A stretch of DNA of 64,000 bases, from the NCBI GenBank assembly GCA_023101885.1, contig JALPQD010000357.1, positions 1,463,038-1,527,037 of the forward strand. Direction: 5' to 3'. Of the stretch, positions 1-13,148 are shown piece after piece. The DNA comes from Typhlomys cinereus. Lineage: Eukaryota > Chordata > Mammalia > Rodentia > Platacanthomyidae. Under the pieces are notes generated by a model. That model saw nothing but the letters and a program-made list of their open reading frames with translations. It made no database searches and was not told the origin of the DNA. The position numbers and the translations under genes were made by a program. The stretch's first letter is position 1. Each line of letters opens with the position of its first letter.

Positions 1-58
1 CTGTCAGCCCCGGGATGCTCAGGCAATCAGAGATTCAGCCCTTCTCTCCTCCGGTCTC

Positions 59-374
59 CCAGCCAATGACCCACAGTCACTAGGACTCTGTCTGCCCCAG
101 CTCTGCAGCTTCCGCCTGCATCAGGTCTGGGCTGACTGTATAGCCAAGCGCCCTGCGTCCCGCTCATGCAGGCAGGTTCGCTTGTCTAAGCTGCTACCCT
201 CAGGGACTCTCTCTCTTGACCACGGCCATCTTGTCTTCCCAACTCCTTCGAAGCCTGATGCTTGGAGAGGAAACCGGCAGCATCATGAAGTGGCATCTAC
301 ACTTGTTGGAGTTTGCCTGTCTGCCACCTGCATGTTGCTGATAAATTCAGGGGCTTAGAGGAATAAGGCGGGGG
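59..374. other. Unique intergenic DNA at the window edge
   Basis: No gene or repeat recognised; ends in a poly-G run at 370-382. Confidence 0.4.
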
Positions 375-1060
375 GGGGGGGGACAACTTTATTCTGACTT
401 AGCAATTGTCCAGTCACAGTTTTTTCCCCTTTTTTAAAAATTTTCTCCCACGTTTTATTTTTTTCCTAATCATACAAGCTCAGTAGGTACCCTTGTCCTC
501 TCCCTCCCCCCTTTCCTCCCCATCATCCCCCATTTCACTTTCCCCTTCCCTAGTTCCTTTCATCCCCTCCTTCCCTCCCCCTCTCACAGTGCCTTCCCCT
601 CCTCCCTCCCATCCCCTGGAGCATTCTTTTGTGGGAATGCCAAACCTCCCTCTGAGTCCTCCACCCTAGTGAGGGTGGCCTAGAGTGGCATAGCCCGGAG
701 CCCCTTCTTGGGCTCCCCATTAGTGTGGGAACTCTATTATGTCCAGTACAGTTCTTAATCTAATCTAGAGGAGAGCTCATCAGGAGCCAAGGGAACTGGC
801 CATGTCATGTCATATCCACAGTGATCACTGAGAGTCAAACCTCACTTGCCAGACAAGAAGCCTGTCCGAACTATGTTGAAGAAAGACAAACTTTACCAAC
901 CACCTCCTCCATTTTATCCCCTGCCCACCCATCATTGGCTGGTCTCCACAGCAATTAGATGCTCTCCTACAGGCTTGCTCAGGGCTTCCCTTAACTACTA
1001 ATTCTTCATAGATGTGCCCAGAGTTCAGCCTTCAGTTGTGAAGTTGACACACTGTTAGAG
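375..1060 (-). mobile_element. Pyrimidine-rich L1 3'UTR-like segment and LTR-like remnant
   Basis: About 375-760 has CATACAAGCTCAGTAGGTAC followed by a long polypyrimidine tract, as in reversed rodent L1 3'UTRs; 38975-39060 resembles it. About 890-1060 resembles 3180-3330. Confidence 0.35.
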
Positions 1061-1260
1061 AGAATAGTGCCATCCCCACCTCCCACTTGAGGAGTCTATG
1101 GACGAGGGTCCCCAGTTTCTGGTCCTTCACTGCTCCCCACGGCATGAGCATGTTTAGTAGATCCAGTGGGTAAACCGCACCAGAAACAATGTTTTGTCCC
1201 AACCTCATCACATGTACAATTCTTCCCTCTTGGATCTAAATATCGAAAGCTAAAGTGCAG

Positions 1261-1550
1261 TGCTGGAGAGATGGCTCAGTGGTTAAGCTTTTGCCTTGCA
1301 AGCAGAAGGTCCTGAGTTTGGATCCCAAATCCCACGTAAAAAATACCAGGTGGAAATGGCAGTGGCCTGTACGTCTGGTCCTGGAAGGTGGAGCCTGAGA
1401 AACTCTAGAGCAAAAAAAGAGGAGGTAGCTGTAATCCAGGGTGATTCCCAAAGTCACCCTTTGGCACACATAGTACTCTCTCTCTCTCTCTATTTCTCTC
1501 TCTGTCACACACACACACAAATAATAATAATAATAAATTAAATTTAAAAA
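1261..1550 (+). repeat. ID-headed long SINE
   Basis: Full-length: TGCTGGAGAGATGGCTCAGT head, B-box-like GGTCCTGAGTTTGGATCC, (CT)n/(CA)n and A-rich tail. Confidence 0.85.
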
Positions 1551-1789
1551 GTAAAGTGAAGCCCAGATGTCCCTTGGCTGGTCGAGCGCTTGCCTAGTGG
1601 GCACAAGGCTCTGAGTTCAGCCCTCAGCGGCCCACACGCCAGGTGTGGAGGTACCTGTCATCCCAGGACTCAGCAGGCAAAGGACAAAGATCAGACGTTC
1701 AAGATCATCCTCAGTATGTGGTGAATTTGAGTCTAGGCTGGGATACACAAGTTTCTGTCTGAAAAAGGGCATGTTCCTCTATCCCCACA

Positions 1790-1824
<35 letters not shown>

Positions 1825-1993
1825 GAGTAGCATCAGAAACAGAATTAATATTATAGATAATAGACTAGGAGAGAATGTTTGCAAAACTTCAAGCTGTCAG
1901 TAATTGTCATATGTATAGTAAAGCTCATAAATAAACCACGAAGAATTCTGTCTGGCACAAAGGAGGACTTTTTACAAATCAGAAAACAAGCTG

Positions 1994-2110
1994 TTCAGGC
2001 ACGGTGGTGTGAGCCTGTAATCTGTTAATGAACTTGGGGGGATGAGGCACTAGGCTGCAAGCTTGAGGCAAGCCAGGGCAGCATGGCTTTCTCGAAATAC
2101 AATCAAGCGA
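1994..2110 (+). repeat. B1-like SINE
   Basis: CAGGCACGGTGGTGTGAGCC start of a 7SL-derived element. Confidence 0.65.
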
Positions 2111-2574
2111 GCGAAACATTCAAGTAGCCCTGAAAAGTATGGATTAGAAAAACGGACATAGCCGTAGCATACAATTCATGTAAGAGATGATATGACGGTC
2201 ACACCTGGGATTCCAGCCTTGGGAGTCTCAGGAAGGAAGACTGCTTCATGTGACATCCTATCTAGACACGGATACGGGGGAGGGGGGGGAGGCACAGACA
2301 GAGACATGAGAGAAATGTGAATCATGAAGTATGTGAAGAGGTAAACGACTAGTGAGATAGTAGACATGAAAACGACAAGGTATCTCCTAGCATCCAAATG
2401 AGCAAAAAGTAAATTTAAAATAAAAGTCAGATAAACCAAGCGCTGGTGAAGGTGTGGGGAAGGCAATATGACAACGCTGAGCGCCCAGAAAGAGCCTTGA
2501 CTGTCTCCATGGTAACAGAGTATTTCGGTCTCTTTGCGCAAGAAAAAAAGAAAAGCAGATCTTTAAAGAAAAAA

Positions 2575-2750
2575 ACTTGGACCAGGGACATAACTAAGCG
2601 CGTGCAAACTCAATGACCTAGTTCGATCTCCGCACACCCACGGGTGGAAGGACAGAACTGACCTGAAAAATTGTCTTCTGACCTCCTGTACACTGTGGTA
2701 AGTGTGCATTGCTCGCTCTCTGCCTCTGTCTCTGTCTCTGTCTCTCTCTC
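2575..2750 (+). repeat. B4/ID-type SINE
   Basis: GGTGGAAGGACAGAACTGAC and TTGTCTTCTGACCTCCTGTA are B4 landmarks. Confidence 0.6.
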
Positions 2751-2754
2751 TGGA

Positions 2755-2850
2755 AGGAAAGAAGAAAGGAAGGAAAGAAGGGAGGGAGGGAGGGAGGAAG
2801 GAAGGGAGGGAGGAAGGGAGAAAAGGAGGAAGGAAGGAGGAAAAGAAACC
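2755..2850 (+). repeat. (GGAA/GGGA)n simple repeat
   Basis: Purine-only tract of about 95 bp following a B4-type SINE tail. Confidence 0.9.
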
Positions 2851-2984
2851 TTTCCCAGGTGTGTGGGCTAGCACGCGGGGAGGGAAAAGAGGGGGAGCAA
2901 GGGGATGGTACCCACACTTCTTTGCTATGAGATATGCATCACATGAACCATATGACATAATGCTGAATAAGGGTTAATTGCTGT

Positions 2985-3330
2985 CTACGTTTCATAGCTT
3001 CATTGCTGCAATGCCTGACCCAATCAACTCAAGGGGACAAGGAGGTTTTACTCTCTCCGCTACGGTCGACCGCGCGGGAGAGTCACAGCAGCAGTGGGAG
3101 CTGAGGAACCAGCCACACCCACTCACAGCAAGAGCAGAGTCCAAGGACTAACGGGTATCAGCTTGCTGCCAGCTTTGCCCAATTCCCACTAGCCCTCCAT
3201 CTGACCCCTCCCTAGGGAAAGGTCCCACCCACTATGAGCTGGGTTTTCCCCACATCAGTTAGATAATTTCCCGCAGGCTTGCCCAGGCCTTGCCTTAACT
3301 AAACAACTCTTTACAGATGTGACCCAAGCC
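2985..3330 (-). mobile_element. MaLR/LTR-like remnant, reverse orientation
   Basis: CTTCATTGCTGCAATGCCTG, then AAGGGGACAAGGAGGTTTTA, and TCCCGCAGGCTTGCCCAGGC; the last part resembles 950-1020, so two members of one family. Family assignment is uncertain. Confidence 0.35.
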
Positions 3331-3429
3331 TTAGGCCAATGGTCAAGTGGCATCTGTAGCTAACTGCTACACAATACATTTTTTTCTCTCTCTCTCAAAA
3401 AAGAAGAAATATTACCAACACATAACACG

Positions 3430-3960
3430 CCCACACAATACATATATGTACAAAGAACTTGCATTCAAAATAAATAGACACCCAACTTGACAGTAAAGTG
3501 GCACATTATTCAATTTAGAAAATATCCAAAGGTTTGGGGCAGATGTCCCCTCGAAGAAGATACAAGCAGCTGATAAATGCACGAAAAGATGCTGAGCATT
3601 ATTAGTCATCAGTAAAACTCGAGTCAAAACCACAGTGAGACACCACTTCAGACACGGAGAGATGGCTATGAATGACAAAAACAAGACAGTGTCGTGATGC
3701 GAGAGTCAGCAGGGGGAAAAAACTCTGCGATGAACATGAAATGGTACCGCTGCTTTGGAAAAGTTGGGTGGTTCCTCAAAAAGTTAAGCGTAGGACTGGG
3801 GAGAACCCTGAAAACATTACGTGAAATTAAATGAGCTGGTGCAAAGACCACATACTGCACGACTCGTTCATGTGAAATGTCCAGGGTAGGGAACTCCACA
3901 GAGACAGGTGGCCAAGGGAGCAGTGAGGACGAACTGATGAGCTGGGTGGAGTCACTGTAG
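3430..3960 (+). mobile_element. L1-like fragment (degraded)
   Basis: CTGATAAATGCACGAAAAGA, CATTATTAGTCATCAGTAAA and GTGAGACACCACTTCAGACA match the usual L1 ORF2 end. Degraded. Confidence 0.5.
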
Positions 3961-4944
3961 ATGCTTTCGATTCAGACAGTGGCTGGAGAATTCTCTGTGA
4001 ATATGGTAGAAATCACGTGTAATGTTACCAATATTATTTGGGAGACAGAGGCAAGACGATTACTATGGGTTAAAGCCCAACTTGGGCTGTTACGGTGTGA
4101 GATCCTGCCTCCAACACCCCCTCAAAACAGAACAAGAAAATAAGAAAAATAAATTAGTGGCTAAGAGACTGGGAAGTGGTACTCAGACCTGCCTGAGACC
4201 CTGGGTTTGGTCTCCTGCACTGCCAGCCCCAGCCCCAAACAAATAAGGACTTGAGATTCGTGTAGTATGTCCCCTGTTCAGTAAAACTCACGCCCAGCAC
4301 TGACACCCCAGTCTGAGTGCTGTGTCTTGCTGGCGTGGTCCGCTCCCGCTCCCTCTACCTTTCCCTTGTTGAGCTCTAGCTGGCAATTCTCCTGACTCCA
4401 TTTTCCCAGGGCGAAACTACGGGCGTGTTTTGTAGTGCCACCTAGTGGACCGTGGGGCGCAGGACACTTGAGCCGGGGAGGAGAAAAGCCTGACGTCAGC
4501 AAGCACAGATTCTTCATAAAGGTACAGAAACGTTAGTCGAATCCACCGACACCTTGTGGAGCCCCTTCTGGTCTAAGGCCAAAGCTTGGGAAATGAGGGG
4601 ATCCCTGTGGAAGTGAAGATATCGCATGTGATAAGAACAGAGCAATCTTTCCAGCCTCCCCTCCTGTTTCAGGAAGGGGGCTGCTTGGGCTGGCCTGAAC
4701 TCCCGGGCTGCAGTGATTCTTCTGCTCCACACTCCTACAGGCAGCTGCGCCCCAACCTAGCATTCCCCCAAATTCTAGACCGTGTCTAATGGGAGACCCA
4801 CACGTGGAAGGGATTCTGTCCTCCTGGCAGAATATGGCTGTTGATATCCTGAAATCGGGGCAACCGTGACCACCCACACCAGACCCCCACAAGATGGGGC
4901 CCACCAACATTCCCTTGCAAAGCAGCACAAAGTACCTTTGCTCC

Positions 4945-5097
4945 TTGAGGGGTTAAGCCTCTGCCTCGCAAGCAGAAGGTCCTGAGTTCAGATCCTGGAT
5001 CCCACAAAACCCCAGGTGGAAATGACGGGGGGGAACTCCAGAGCAAAGCAAGAGGAGGTAGCACAGTCCAGGGTGAAGTCACCGTTGGGCCTCCACA

Positions 5098-5146
<49 letters not shown>

Positions 5147-5165
5147 CAACAAACAGACAAAAAAA
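4945..5165 (+). repeat. ID-headed long SINE, 5' truncated
   Basis: Starts at AGGGGTTAAGCCTCTGCCTC and ends in (AC)n at 5100-5142. Confidence 0.75.
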
Positions 5166-5829
5166 CAATTGTTTGGGAGGGATCACTGCTCAGGGTCACC
5201 CATGTTCCTTTAAGTAAACTCATTGGTTCACCTAGCTGGGGTCAACAGATATTTGCTCCTATAACCCAGAAAAGCAACACATTGCCACAGAACACATAGG
5301 AGCAGGGAAGGAATTTGCTGGTGGAAAGAGGACGACCTGCCATTCAGCGCCACCATCTGCCAAGACCTCCGCAGCCCTGTTACATTTGTTACACTTGTTA
5401 CCTCTGAACATGGAGACTCCAGACTCAGTGACAAGCACACACCAAGGAAACAAAACAAAGCCAGGGGGCTCCGAGAAAGAAAAAGTTGCAAATAAGGCAG
5501 CTACAATGTGTCTGGGTTTAGGTTTCTGTAGTCAGCAGTCACTAAGAAAATACTAAGTAACGCTGTGACCCACTGGAGAGGGAGGGCACAGGAGGGAGTC
5601 TGTGGGAAGCCAGAAGCAAAACAATTCATCCCACCGTGCCTAAAACAAAACGCAAGCAGTGATATCTCTAGCAACCTGGAGGTAAATGAATTCTCGTGTG
5701 ACCCACCAAGAAGTGAAACTGGCTGTCCCCGGGGAGGTGGGGGGAGAGGTGCTCCAGTGAACCCTGTAAGAACGATCTGGTTTTTGAAATATTGTATTTT
5801 TATATTTTAGTGGTTGATTTATCTGAAAG

Positions 5830-5862
5830 AGAGGGGGGAGAGAGAGAGAAAGAGAGAGAGAA
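5830..5862 (+). repeat. (GA)n microsatellite
   Basis: GAGAGA run at the tail side of a reverse SINE. Confidence 0.85.
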
Positions 5863-5869
5863 TATGTGC

Positions 5870-6003
5870 GCATATCATGGCAAACACGCAGAAGTCAGAA
5901 GACAACTTTCAGAAGTCAGTTCTTCTGCCAAGTGGACTTCCAGGAACTGAACTCAAATCAGCAGGTTTGCAAGCAAGAGCCTGCTAAGCTATGTTGCCAG
6001 CCC
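5870..6003 (-). repeat. B4-type SINE, reverse
   Basis: CAGAAGTCAGAAGACAACTT and TAAGCTATGTTGCCAGCCCT. Confidence 0.6.
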
Positions 6004-6017
6004 TATTTTATTTCTTA

Positions 6018-6022
<5 letters not shown>

Positions 6023-6058
<36 letters not shown>

Positions 6059-6059
6059 C

Positions 6060-6097
<38 letters not shown>

Positions 6098-6127
6098 TGA
6101 GAGAGAGAGAGAGAGACAGAGAGAGAC
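6023..6127 (+). repeat. (GA)n/(GACA)n microsatellite
   Basis: About 100 bp of GAGA with scattered GACAGA. Confidence 0.9.
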
Positions 6128-6639
6128 ACTGTGAGCCCTTGTCAATCCTCTTTCCATCTTGTGGGTTCAGAAGATCCAGCTCGGGTGCCCAGGTTTGCAG
6201 GCAAGCACCATCTCGCTCCCCACCCTCCCATGTAAGGGTTTGTTTTCATTTGTTTCTCAGCCCGGCTGCCCCTGAGCTGTGTAGCCCAGGCTGGCCTCTG
6301 AAGCCCTGTGCTCCTCTCGCGGTTAAACTATGGGCACCGATGCTCAGATAAACTACAAGGGAAAAGGAAAACAAATGGTGAGCTCTCATGTCTGTGTGGC
6401 CGGTACAAGTAATTCGGTCCACATCCCGCAGAAAGTAAACGTGTGACGGTATCACCTCTTTAACTTGTCACGGTTGGCAAGATCCCAAGGAGGATCAAGA
6501 ATGTTCAGAAATGAACCAGTGCAACACTACAGCGGCTCATGGAGTCACGTGACTCCTTCCACCACGTGGGCTCCCCAGGGCTGAGCGGTTGAAACCCATC
6601 TCGTTTGTTTGGCTGCTTCACCTCCCCTACCACTCCCCC

Positions 6640-6770
6640 CTCCCCTTTGTTTTTTTGAGACAGGGTCTAGCTCTGAAGTCCAGGCTGGCCTGATTCCATC
6701 CTGCTGCCTTAAGCTTCTAGGTACTGGGAGTATTTCGTGTATATAGGTGTGCCCCACCCTACTGACCCTA
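6640..6770 (-). repeat. B1-like SINE, reverse
   Basis: TTGAGACAGGGTCTAGCTCT and CCAGGCTGGCCTGATTCC. Confidence 0.7.
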
Positions 6771-7659
6771 ATTTTTGAAAGTTTCCGTATTTGACAGTTT
6801 CATATTATGAACAGCTAATTTTTTTCATTTCCCCCATATGACCTTGTTCCCCCTCCCAGAATATCTTCTTCCAAAGTCTCCCTACTCCTTTTATTTACTC
6901 TGTGAGCCAACAGGGGCATGTGGTCGCCCAGGCCCGCGCTGACTGTCACCTCGTTGTGCCTTCCTTCCAGTGGGCTGAAATACAAGCACCATGACTCTAT
7001 GGCGGGATGGGAGCTGCCCAGAATCACCAGCTATTCCTTGGCTTGCCACACCCACTAGATCAGGGGGGACGGGCCAGAAACAGCCAGGGTGGGAGGGGAC
7101 AGGGAAAGAGGCAGGGAGTGGCCACTGCTGCCTAGCTATCTCCCACCACGTGTCTGCCCCTCTCAGGTCATCTTGCAGTGAATCTCTTGATGTCTGAAGG
7201 GACAGCCCCCTCTTCTCACCAACCTTCCCTACGCCCCCACACAACCTGTGGTCGTCTGACCCGCTTCCTCTCGTTATTCATAGGACTTGCAAATCATGGT
7301 GTGGAGGGGCTGGTGGAGCCCCACATTCACCTGCCAGTTTTTACTTCCTGCAGCCCAGGGCAGCCCCCACCCTACTCCCAAGGGAGACAAGGTCCCAGCT
7401 GGTGGCCCAGCCCTGCCCCCTGCCGCTCTGCGCTGGAGCTGCAGGGTAGGTGGCCCGACCCTTCAAGCCTAACAGCAAGTTGAGTTTCACAAAGTCCTTG
7501 CTTCTTGTTAAACTCTGCTCAGCCACAGGGAGGAAGCTTCGCTAGACGGTGGCTGCAGGACCCGGCCCGACTGAAGGGCAGGCTAGGCCAGCACTTTCCA
7601 ACCCCACCCACGAGTTTTGTTTGTTTGCTGCTGTTTTCAGTTGGGTTCTCTGCAGATCT

Positions 7660-7790
7660 GTCCATGTTAAGGGTTTGAATTAAGTCCCCTGTAAGTTCAT
7701 ATGGTGAGCTTATCCCTCATGTTTCTGAATAGGACCTTATTCAGAATGTCATTATGGATACAGTTAACATCAGACCTTCTGGAGTAGAGT

Positions 7791-7838
<48 letters not shown>

Positions 7839-8090
7839 GCACAAGGGCAGAGACAAGGAGATCAGAGCAATGCACGTATAGCTAAAGACTACCAAATATT
7901 GATAGATCACACAGAGCTTTGAGACGCCTGGAACCTTCTTCAGCCCTCATCAGTCTTCCATTTGCCCCTACCCTTCCCCATCCAGCACCTCCAGCCTCCT
8001 GAACTGTGACAATGTATTTTTGGTGTAAAAGCCATTCCATTTCTGGTACTTTATTACAGCATCTCATCATTATCAAGTGGATACAGCTCT
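7660..8090 (+). mobile_element. MLT1/MaLR-like LTR remnant with (CA)n
   Basis: GGGTTTGAATTAAGTCCCCT and TTCTGAATAGGACCTTATTC start; CTCCTGAACTGTGACAATGT and CCATTCCATTTCTGGTACTT end resemble MLT1 ends. (CA)n at 7794-7836. Confidence 0.4.
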
Positions 8091-8639
8091 TGCCTAGAGC
8101 GCTTTTAGGGTAAATGGAAGGATATCTGGAATTTGAAGGATTTTCCCAAACTCTCTGCCAAGAAGTAGAAAGCAGTGGACCCTAGAAGGCCATGGGGTAA
8201 AGCTGTGCAACTTGAGGCAAATCCTAACTTCTCCGATCTTCTAAGTGAAATATCTGCACTTGTGCCCTCCAAATGAGGTAGGGGTCCTATGGGGAAAAAA
8301 TGACAACTTCCTTTCACCAGACAGTTGTTCAACTCTCTCTAGTGAAATGCAAATATGCACACATATTGGGGTGTGGGGGAGACTAGTGGAGTCAAAATGA
8401 GACAAAAACAAAAGGTACGCACTTGCAAGGCCTGTCGCTGAAATTGAGACTAAAAAGGGACTTCTTCCAAGTCCTCAAAGATCAGCTGTAAGGCCCCCAG
8501 AATTACAAAGAAAGTGGCTTTATGTGTGTGCCAAGGAAAATTCTAAGCGGTCTACTGAGTTCTCGGTGATCTGAACTCTGAAATTCAGATCTGAAATCTG
8601 AATTCTAGAATTACTACTGAAAATTCTGGAGTATCTACT

Positions 8640-8920
8640 GGCAGTTTTTATGCATGAATGCATGTTATGTGTGTGCGCATACGCAAGAGGACACTTGAGT
8701 GTACGTGCTAGTGGAGTGACATTAGGAATCATCCTGGACCCATCTACTTTCTTGTTGCCTTGCTCTGAGGTTTCAGACTCTGCCTTCTGGGACTGGAATT
8801 GCAGGCCACTACTATTTCTACACTGGCATCTTTTCTTGTGTGGGATCTTCTGACTCAGGTTTGCTTGCGAGGCCAAAGCTTTGACCCCTGAACCATCTTC
8901 CCCAGCTTCTGCCATTTTAT
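8640..8920 (-). repeat. ID-headed long SINE
   Basis: Reverse copy ending ACCATCTTCCCCAGC; the middle shares GACATTAGGAATCATCCTGG with other reverse copies. Confidence 0.75.
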
Positions 8921-9329
8921 TTTCAATTCCTCATTGTTTATTTACAGCAAACACCCTACATCCACCAGTTCTTCTGGTCAGTTCTTTGAGACAGTGCCGT
9001 CAGCCGTGCATAGAATAGACTCAGCCGACTCCCCCATCCTGCCAGCGGCCCCGAAGGCAGGTAGGGTTTGAACTACCTGTGACCCGGCAGCCTCGGCACA
9101 TCATCTGGATGTACGCCTGGTCCTTGGCACCACTGAGGTGTCTGCCTGAGCACTCCCGAGGCACACGTGGGCCCCCCACTTGCCAGTGTCATCCTGCATG
9201 TGAAGAACGCATCTGCTTTCTCCACGTCCAGATGAAGGACAGAAGGGTCTTTTTAGAAAACTGGCCCTCCTCCCCACCCCTCACAAATCTGCTCAGTCAG
9301 TGGGATTTTTTAAAAAAATTCTTGACTGA

Positions 9330-9500
9330 GAGGAAAAGTGAGAAGATAAAGGAGCACGCATGCATGCACACGCACACGGGTGGGGGTCAGGGGACGACTT
9401 TCAGAAGTCAGGTCTCTCCTTACCTTGTGGGCTCCAGGACTTCAACTCTGAGTAGGTGCTGAGTTGGAGCCTTAGCCACTAAGCCTTCACCAGTCTCTCC
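9330..9500 (-). repeat. B4-type SINE, reverse
   Basis: CGACTTTCAGAAGTCAGGTC and CTTAGCCACTAAGCCTTCAC. Confidence 0.55.
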
Positions 9501-10289
9501 GCTGGCATTTTTGCTCCCTTCAACGGAGTCGTTTGCAATCTGTGTAAAGAATACTTTAAATGCATCATGCGTCCTGTGTTGCTGTAATGTACCAAGGCCT
9601 GCCCGCGGTTCCCATTTCTCCTCTCCCTTCTTCCCTAGCAGAATCAGCCCTGAATCTTAACTGGGCACACGCTGCTCAGAATACAGACTGCTCCTGCAGC
9701 GGGTGGCATCCTGACTGAATCCTGGTTCAGAAGAGATGGGTGCCGCGGGCGTGTCCCCCCACACCTGTGTCCTGTTACAGAGGGTCATCAAGGCGCCAAT
9801 AGCAGTGGCCCTTCCCTCGGTGAACAGAGGGTCAGCCCTGGACTCCCCCTTTAGGAAAGGCACTGGTGAATGTTCACGAGTGCGTAAGTACACCTGGCCA
9901 TTGAGCAACATGGTTTGAACTATGCAAATCGATTTATATGTGGACTTTTTTTTTAAGATTCGTGGCAGAAAAAAAGGAAAAAAGTCATATCCTTAATGCA
10001 TAAGACATATGTACGTAATAGTCTTAATCACTTACTACATAAGGTACATACAAATCTTTAAAAAAAAACCCACAAACTTACCAAAATCACACACTAATGC
10101 TAGACCACACATAAGGCCATTTGCAGTGACATCAGCAAACAAGCTACAGCTTGAATCATGAATCAGTCGTTGATTCTGTGACACCTACCGTTGCCATGAC
10201 TGCAGGGGCATCGCTGGTGAAAACACCCCGTGCCAAGTACCCTCCAAGCTCACCGCACACATGTGATATTTAAAATGCACTTATCAACC

Positions 10290-10650
10290 CTCAGGGTGTG
10301 AATGTGACCCGTCCCCAGGGGCTCGTGTGTTTGAATTCTTAGTCTCCGCTGGTGGAACTGTTTAATTCTGACAGAACCTTTGCCGGTGGGGTCTTGCAGA
10401 AATACATCAGTGGGGCGAGTCTTGAGTTTTGATGGCCCAGTCCGTCCTGTCGTCTCTGCTTCCCGAGTGTGGCCGCAAGGTTAACGGCCAGCCTCCCACT
10501 CCTGTGGTCAAGCTTTTGCCAGCCGCTAGGTGTTCCCCGCCATGATGGCCTCTGCCCACTCCAGAACTGTAAAGCAAAAACAATAACCCCTTTCTCCTTT
10601 AAGTTGCTTGAGTCTGAGTATTTTATCACAGCCACAGAATTGGGTGCCAA
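10290..10650 (+). mobile_element. MaLR-type LTR (rodent MT/ORR1-like)
   Basis: Family landmarks: TGAATGTGACC start, CGCTGGTGGAACTG, CCGCCATGATGGCCTCTGCC, and CTTTAAGTTGCTTGAGTC end with a polyadenylation-like region. The same family recurs at 13149, about 17780 and 41187. Confidence 0.55.
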
Positions 10651-11339
10651 GTGGGGTGTTGCTATGGACTGAGATCACCTATGCTATTGGTTAAGGCTTC
10701 TAGACAATAGCATGCTACTGGTAGTTTTCTTTGTGTGTGTGTGTGTGTGGGGACAACTGTCTGGGGGTTCAAGACTGCTCAAGGCTCATGTATGTAATCT
10801 TCACAGCACGCCTACAAGGGAGGTACTCAATCCGTTCACCGATAAAGTCAAAGATGGGTAAATTTGTTCAGTTACTCGAACCTTAACTCTGGCTGCAGAG
10901 CACATACCTCTAGGTACTTCACTGACCTTCTCGGGGTACTACACATCAGGACTCCTGGGGACATCAGAGACGGGCTGGTGGGGTCCCAACCCTGGGAGAT
11001 GCTGGAACCGACTCCACCCTGGAAGAGCACAGGAACCTGGGATGGGGTGGCCACAGAGCTGCCCTGCCAGCCACAAACTGGCTCCACTGTGGAGCTGGCT
11101 CAGGGGCTAAGATCCCACTAAACACAGGACACAGTGGTGTAAGCATCTGGAATCCCTGCGTGCCACGGGGAGTAGAAGGCGGAGAGGCAAAGTGACCTGG
11201 TGGACAGGCAGGCAACACACCCGGGGGCTGTGTGCCTCCACGTGTGCGCCACATTGCACACACACCCACACTCAGTTCTCTTACACATATACACGCACAA
11301 CATGAAAAATGCATGAACTGTGAAAAGACCCAAATAGTG

Positions 11340-11625
11340 GGGCTGGAGAGGTGGCTCAGGGGTTAAGCCTCTGCCTTGCAGGCAGAAGGTCCTGAGTTCG
11401 GATCCTAGACCCCACATATAGATGCCGAGCAGAAGCGGGGGTGACCTGCGTTTCTGGTCCTGGTAGGGAGGAGCCTGTGAATCCCGGGGCAGAGTAAGCA
11501 AGGAGGTGGAGGCGTCCATGGTGGTTCCCGAATTCACCCATGGTTCTACACATACACACACACACACACATACATACATACATACACGTGCGCACACGCA
11601 TACATGCACAATAGAATTAAAAAAA
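11340..11625 (+). repeat. ID-headed long SINE
   Basis: GGGGCTGGAGAGGTGGCTCA head, (CA)n/(CATA)n tail. Little diverged from the copies at 13651, 37410, 39937 and 29637. Confidence 0.9.
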
Positions 11626-12007
11626 AGAAAAAACACCCAAATATTGCTACTTTCAAACATTCGCCCTATATTTTTAGGTGCGGTTAAGCTAAGTGATCTA
11701 AAGTCAGGTCTACTAGTTATGTTTTAAAACAAACAACAACAACAACAACAAAAAACCAAGTCTATCTCTGGGCCACGATCAACCACAAGGTAACGAAAGC
11801 AACTTTGGCAGAATGTGGTCAGGAGTTTTGTTTGAGTAACGCTCTGAGCATCCACTGAGGTTAGGGAACTGCTTTCAGCCATACGCTAATAAGTTGCAAG
11901 ATCCATAAGCGTATTAACTGGAAACCACAGCTCTTGGATTTTGTATTTTCACTTTCTGTACCCGCCGACTGAACAGACTAGTGACTTTGAATCAGTATTT
12001 CCAGAAG

Positions 12008-12175
12008 ATGACGATGTCAGGCATACGGATGCACATCTCTGATCCTGGCACTTGGGAGCCCAAAGCAGGAGGACCAACCAAAGTTCAAGGCTAGCCTGAT
12101 CTACACACAGAGCTCCAGGCCCAGCAGGGCACACCGTGAGGTCCTGACTCAAAAAGAAACCAACAAAACGCTACT
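12008..12175 (+). repeat. B1-like SINE
   Basis: CACTTGGGAGCCCAAAGCAG and TTCAAGGCTAGCCTGATCTA. Confidence 0.65.
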
Positions 12176-13148
12176 TGCAGATATTCCTTTTAGCACACAT
12201 CACTGCGGGAGGGGGCTGCTCGTGTTTTCCTGAGAAAAATGGCCCTGATGCTCCTGATACGGAAACAGTGGAAACAGAGTTCTAACAACTGGCCCTTGGC
12301 CTGGGGGGAACACAGGAGAGCCGGCACGCGCGTCCCACCAGGAGGTCACTTATGACCAGGCTTCAAAACCAAGCCAGCGCCCCAGGGAAAGCAAGCCAAG
12401 TTTAAACCATGTCGCCAGGTGTCTTTGGAGAAGTCAGACTTGGGCCAGCATCCGGCTCCATCATCACTTCCTGGGTGGCCTTGAGCAAGACAATTACATA
12501 AGCTACATTTCTTCCTGTTTCCTCATCTACACAACTAGACTAGCGACATATGCACTGGATTCAATCATGAAGCCCAGCACACACCCAAATACTCAGAAAA
12601 AAGAGTTACGGATGGGTGATCCTGAGCCCAGTGTGCGTCCGCGGCGAGAGGCTTGCATGGACCCAGGGGGAGATACGAGTTTTGTCTGCAATTGCCTGTG
12701 AGCACCACTCACATCAGTTGCTATGAGGTGTTGACCTGATGGCCCAGGTCCTGAGAGGCACAAGGCTAACAGATGCTGCCGAGTTTGAGGGGACAAGACA
12801 TTATAAAGGACAGGCTAACGTTCTAGATTAAAAATGGGCAGAGACAAGTGTAGCTCAAATGTATCATATAGTACTTAATTAACAGGAGACCAAGGGAGCT
12901 CTACGTCATTTTGGGAGGCTGACGGGAAGGTTTAAGTATAAATTGATAAGCTGTGACAGTTACCTTGTACGCTAAAGGTACTGCAATACCCTATTTTAAA
13001 AAGCATGCTCAAGTGGAGAGGGGGTGAAAATACTATTACAGCAACGTGCTTTCAAATGGACACATGAAAAAAGTACATCAAAAGGAAGTGTTCAGGAGAT
13101 ACTAACCTAAGAGGGATAACAAGGTTTTTCAGTGAGACTCTGCTGCTC

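Noticed and set aside
1261..1330. tRNA gene
   Set aside because: A/B-box-like sequence belongs to SINE heads, seen dozens of times, with no tRNA fold or anticodon arm that I can support.
11118..11660. 180-codon open frame on minus
   Set aside because: Translates a SINE and its (CA)n tail; the same peptide pieces recur at every SINE of this family.
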